Part shown: piece by piece, positions 6,346 through 7,658 of the stretch
Position numbering within the stretch: position 1 is the stretch's first letter
Layout: the number at the start of each line of letters is the position of its first letter
NCBI GenBank assembly: GCA_002329575.1
Contig: DCTK01000013.1
Coordinates: 5,333 to 12,990, forward strand
Direction of reading: 5' to 3'
From: Sutterella sp. UBA1442
Lineage (GTDB): Bacteria; Pseudomonadota; Gammaproteobacteria; Burkholderiales; Burkholderiaceae_F
Length of the DNA: 7,658 bases
The notes under the pieces: model-generated
Told to the model about the DNA's origin: nothing
The model's database searches: none
The model's input: the letters and a program-made list of their open reading frames with translations, nothing else
Made by a program: the position numbers and the translations under genes

Positions 6346-7002
6346 ATGAACCAACAAGAATTGAAACGAGCCGTAGGACAGGCAGCAGTAGCCTACGTAA
6401 AACCGGGAGAAATTTTGGGAGTAGGTACCGGCTCGACCGTGGACTGCTTTATCGATGCCTTAAAAGAAAGTGGCATTGAAGTGCCGGCTTGTGTTTCCAG
6501 TAGCGTGCGTTCCACTGAAAAACTTCAAGCTTTAGGCTACAAAGTCGTCGATCTCAATGAAGTTGAGCGTATCAGCGTCTATATTGATGGCGCCGATGAA
6601 ATTGATCCTTCTTTTGCCATGATCAAAGGCGGCGGCGGTGCGTTGACGCGGGAAAAAATTGTTGCAATGGTCTCCGATACCTTTGTGTGTATCGCTGATG
6701 AAAGTAAAAAAGTAGACGTTTTGGGCAAATTCCCGTTGCCGATTGAAGTTATCCCGATGGCAGTGCGTGCAGTCAGTCGTGTGATAGAAGAAATGGGGGG
6801 AGAGCCTGTTGTTCGTGATTTCACCACCGATAACGGCAATAAAATTATTGATGTCCATGGTTGGCAAATGCACGATGCGCGTATGTGGGAAGAGCGTTTA
6901 AACCAAATTGTGGGTGTTGTAACTGTGGGGCTTTTCGCCAAACGTAGCGCAGACGTTTTGCTCTTAGGCACTGAGCAAGGTGTAAAAACGTTCGAGAAAT
7001 AA
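6346..7002 (+). CDS. rpiA: Ribose-5-phosphate isomerase A
   Basis: RpiA interconverts ribose 5-phosphate and ribulose 5-phosphate in the non-oxidative pentose phosphate pathway, supplying PRPP and nucleotide synthesis. The 218-residue length matches the family (E. coli 219). The phosphate-binding GVGTGSTV (25-32), the IDGADEID loop (80-87) and [12 protein letters not shown] (94-105) are all present. The catalytic and active-site residues Asp81, Asp84, Lys94 and Glu103 fall at the same numbers as in the E. coli enzyme. An AAGGGG sequence at 6335-6340 supports the ATG at 6346. The gene is divergent from the sensor kinase and converges on the yggX-family gene. Nothing suggests truncation or transfer. 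Confidence 0.98.
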   Translation: MNQQELKRAVGQAAVAYVKPGEILGVGTGSTVDCFIDALKESGIEVPACVSSSVRSTEKLQALGYKVVDLNEVERISVYIDGADEIDPSFAMIKGGGGALTREKIVAMVSDTFVCIADESKKVDVLGKFPLPIEVIPMAVRAVSRVIEEMGGEPVVRDFTTDNGNKIIDVHGWQMHDARMWEERLNQIVGVVTVGLFAKRSADVLLLGTEQGVKTFEK

Positions 7003-7031
7003 GAAAAGCCGTCGGATGAGAGCCGACGGCT
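7003..7031 (-). terminator. Terminator hairpin between convergent rpiA and yggX
   Basis: AGCCGTCGG (7007-7015) and CCGACGGCT (7023-7031) form a perfect 9-base-pair stem with a 7-base loop. On the minus strand the stem is followed by TTTTCTTATTT, so it should end the leftward yggX transcript well. On the plus strand it is followed by ACCCTTATG with no T-run, so it would stop rpiA transcription poorly or only act as a 3' end protector. The hairpin begins five bases after the rpiA stop. Confidence 0.75.
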
Positions 7032-7055
7032 ACCCTTATGCGGCTTGGTTAAAGA

Positions 7056-7328
7056 TTAGCTTTTCGGCGGCGTGTAGTTAGGAACCGTTTCAACACCGTC
7101 GCCAAAAAGATACTTCTGCATTTGATCAAGCAAATGCTTGCGGGCATTAATATCAGCCAAGTTAAGCTGATATTCGTTGACCATCATGGTTTGCAATTTA
7201 ATCCATTCGTCCCAAGCCTCTTTGGAAATATTTTCGTAAACTTTCTGACCGAGAGGACCGGGCAACGGGGCAAACTGTAAGCCTTCGGCTTCTTTTTTGA
7301 GTTTCGCGCAAAAAACCATACGGGTCAT
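7056..7328 (-). CDS. YggX-family Fe(2+)-trafficking / oxidative damage protection protein
   Basis: This 90-residue cytosolic protein belongs to the YggX family, implicated in iron trafficking and in protecting iron-sulfur clusters from oxidative damage. The whole family pattern is visible. It opens with [17 protein letters not shown], carrying the conserved Cys7, continues with a PGPLG segment and the [19 protein letters not shown] helix (35-53), and ends with the NARKHL...MQKYLFG region and a C-terminal NYTPP tail. Length is typical. GGGAG (complement of about 7339-7343) lies nine bases before the ATG. The gene converges on rpiA across a shared hairpin and is divergent from the partial gene at 7417. 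No cis signal for oxidative-stress control could be recognised in the 88-base divergent gap. Confidence 0.95.
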   Translation of the reverse strand: MTRMVFCAKLKKEAEGLQFAPLPGPLGQKVYENISKEAWDEWIKLQTMMVNEYQLNLADINARKHLLDQMQKYLFGDGVETVPNYTPPKS

Positions 7329-7416
7329 GGCTAAAATCTCCCGACATAATTATTAATGGGCCATATTGTAAGGGCTATGGCACAATTTGTCTGCGCGACA
7401 ATTTTGAGGATTTTTG

Positions 7417-7658
7417 ATGAGCGGTCAATCGTTAAGAGAACAATTAAGCGGTCTGCGACAGGCGAGCATTGAAAAGGCGCGTCAAGAGCAGGCTGAGCGC
7501 GAAAAGCTCAAGGCGGCTCATAAGACTGCGTCGAAAAAAGGGGCTTATGCAGCTCCTTTAAACGAAAAATCCAAAGTAGTCGTTCAAGCAACTAAACCGT
7601 ACTTAAAACCCATGCCAGGGCTTCCTGTCTCGGAGCGAGCCCAGGAAATTATCAAGGC
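7417..7658 (+). CDS. Unidentified protein, N-terminal 80 residues only
   Basis: An open frame starts with ATG at 7417, preceded by GAGGA at 7405-7409 at good spacing, and runs off the right window edge without a stop. The visible part is strongly charged and probably helical (SLREQLSGLRQASIEKARQ and a Glu/Lys/Ala-rich stretch to about residue 36), possibly coiled coil. A basic linker follows, then a Lys/Pro-rich KPYLKPMPGLPVSERAQEI. There is no signal peptide or membrane helix. I do not recognise the family with confidence. Lysine-rich N-termini like this precede RNA-binding domains in some ProQ/FinO-like betaproteobacterial proteins, but the diagnostic domain would lie outside the window, so this is only a suggestion. 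That it is a real gene is well supported by the ribosome site, the divergent position and its uninterrupted frame. Confidence 0.75.
   Translation, partial: MSGQSLREQLSGLRQASIEKARQEQAEREKLKAAHKTASKKGAYAAPLNEKSKVVVQATKPYLKPMPGLPVSERAQEIIK

Noticed and set aside
7003..7031. Strong plus-strand terminator of rpiA
   Set aside because: The hairpin is strong but lacks a T-run on the plus strand; it fits the minus-strand yggX transcript better.
1..7658. CRISPR array, insertion sequence, phage or toxin-antitoxin genes
   Set aside because: No regularly spaced direct repeats, transposase or integrase motifs, or small paired toxin-like genes were seen. Although tRNA genes can be integration sites, no integrase or attachment repeat is present.

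Overview
The window looks like an ordinary chromosomal housekeeping segment from a Gram-negative proteobacterium of moderate GC content. RecA, FolD, RpiA and the YggX-type protein all read as proteobacterial. The recA-recX pairing and a FixJ-type two-component pair beside folD suggest a betaproteobacterium (Burkholderiales, perhaps a lower-GC Sutterellaceae-like gut lineage). That placement is inference from protein flavour and composition; no search was run.

Layout: positions 1-115 hold two tRNA genes on the minus strand, the 5' part of an unidentified tRNA cut by the window edge and a complete tRNA-Lys(UUU). A good sigma70-like promoter for them lies at 169-197. Positions 116-464 carry no gene but form a dense control region: the tRNA promoter, a candidate recA promoter, and a set of interleaved inverted repeats, one of which sits inside the recA promoter. 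recA (465-1550) and recX (1616-2161) follow on the plus strand, separated by a hairpin that probably attenuates recX. recX converges on folD (minus, 2158-3009) with the two stop codons overlapping by four bases. Upstream of folD on the minus strand is a two-component system: a membrane sensor kinase (3801-6155, possibly starting at 6230) followed by a FixJ/NarL-type response regulator (3089-3736). A strong intrinsic terminator separates it from folD. rpiA (plus, 6346-7002) is divergent from the kinase and converges on a small yggX-family gene (minus, 7056-7328) across a shared hairpin. Divergent from yggX, a gene of unknown identity begins at 7417 and runs off the window.

Functionally, recA and recX form the recombination/DNA-repair unit, with RecX modulating RecA filaments. 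folD supplies one-carbon folates, rpiA links ribulose-5-phosphate and ribose-5-phosphate, and the yggX protein is tied to iron handling and oxidative damage protection. The sensor/regulator pair probably forms a phosphorelay whose signal and targets cannot be read here. I see no mobile element, CRISPR array or obviously novel gene system. The most unusual content is regulatory: the repeat-rich recA upstream region without a canonical LexA box, and the terminator hairpin placed directly in front of the folD ribosome binding site.
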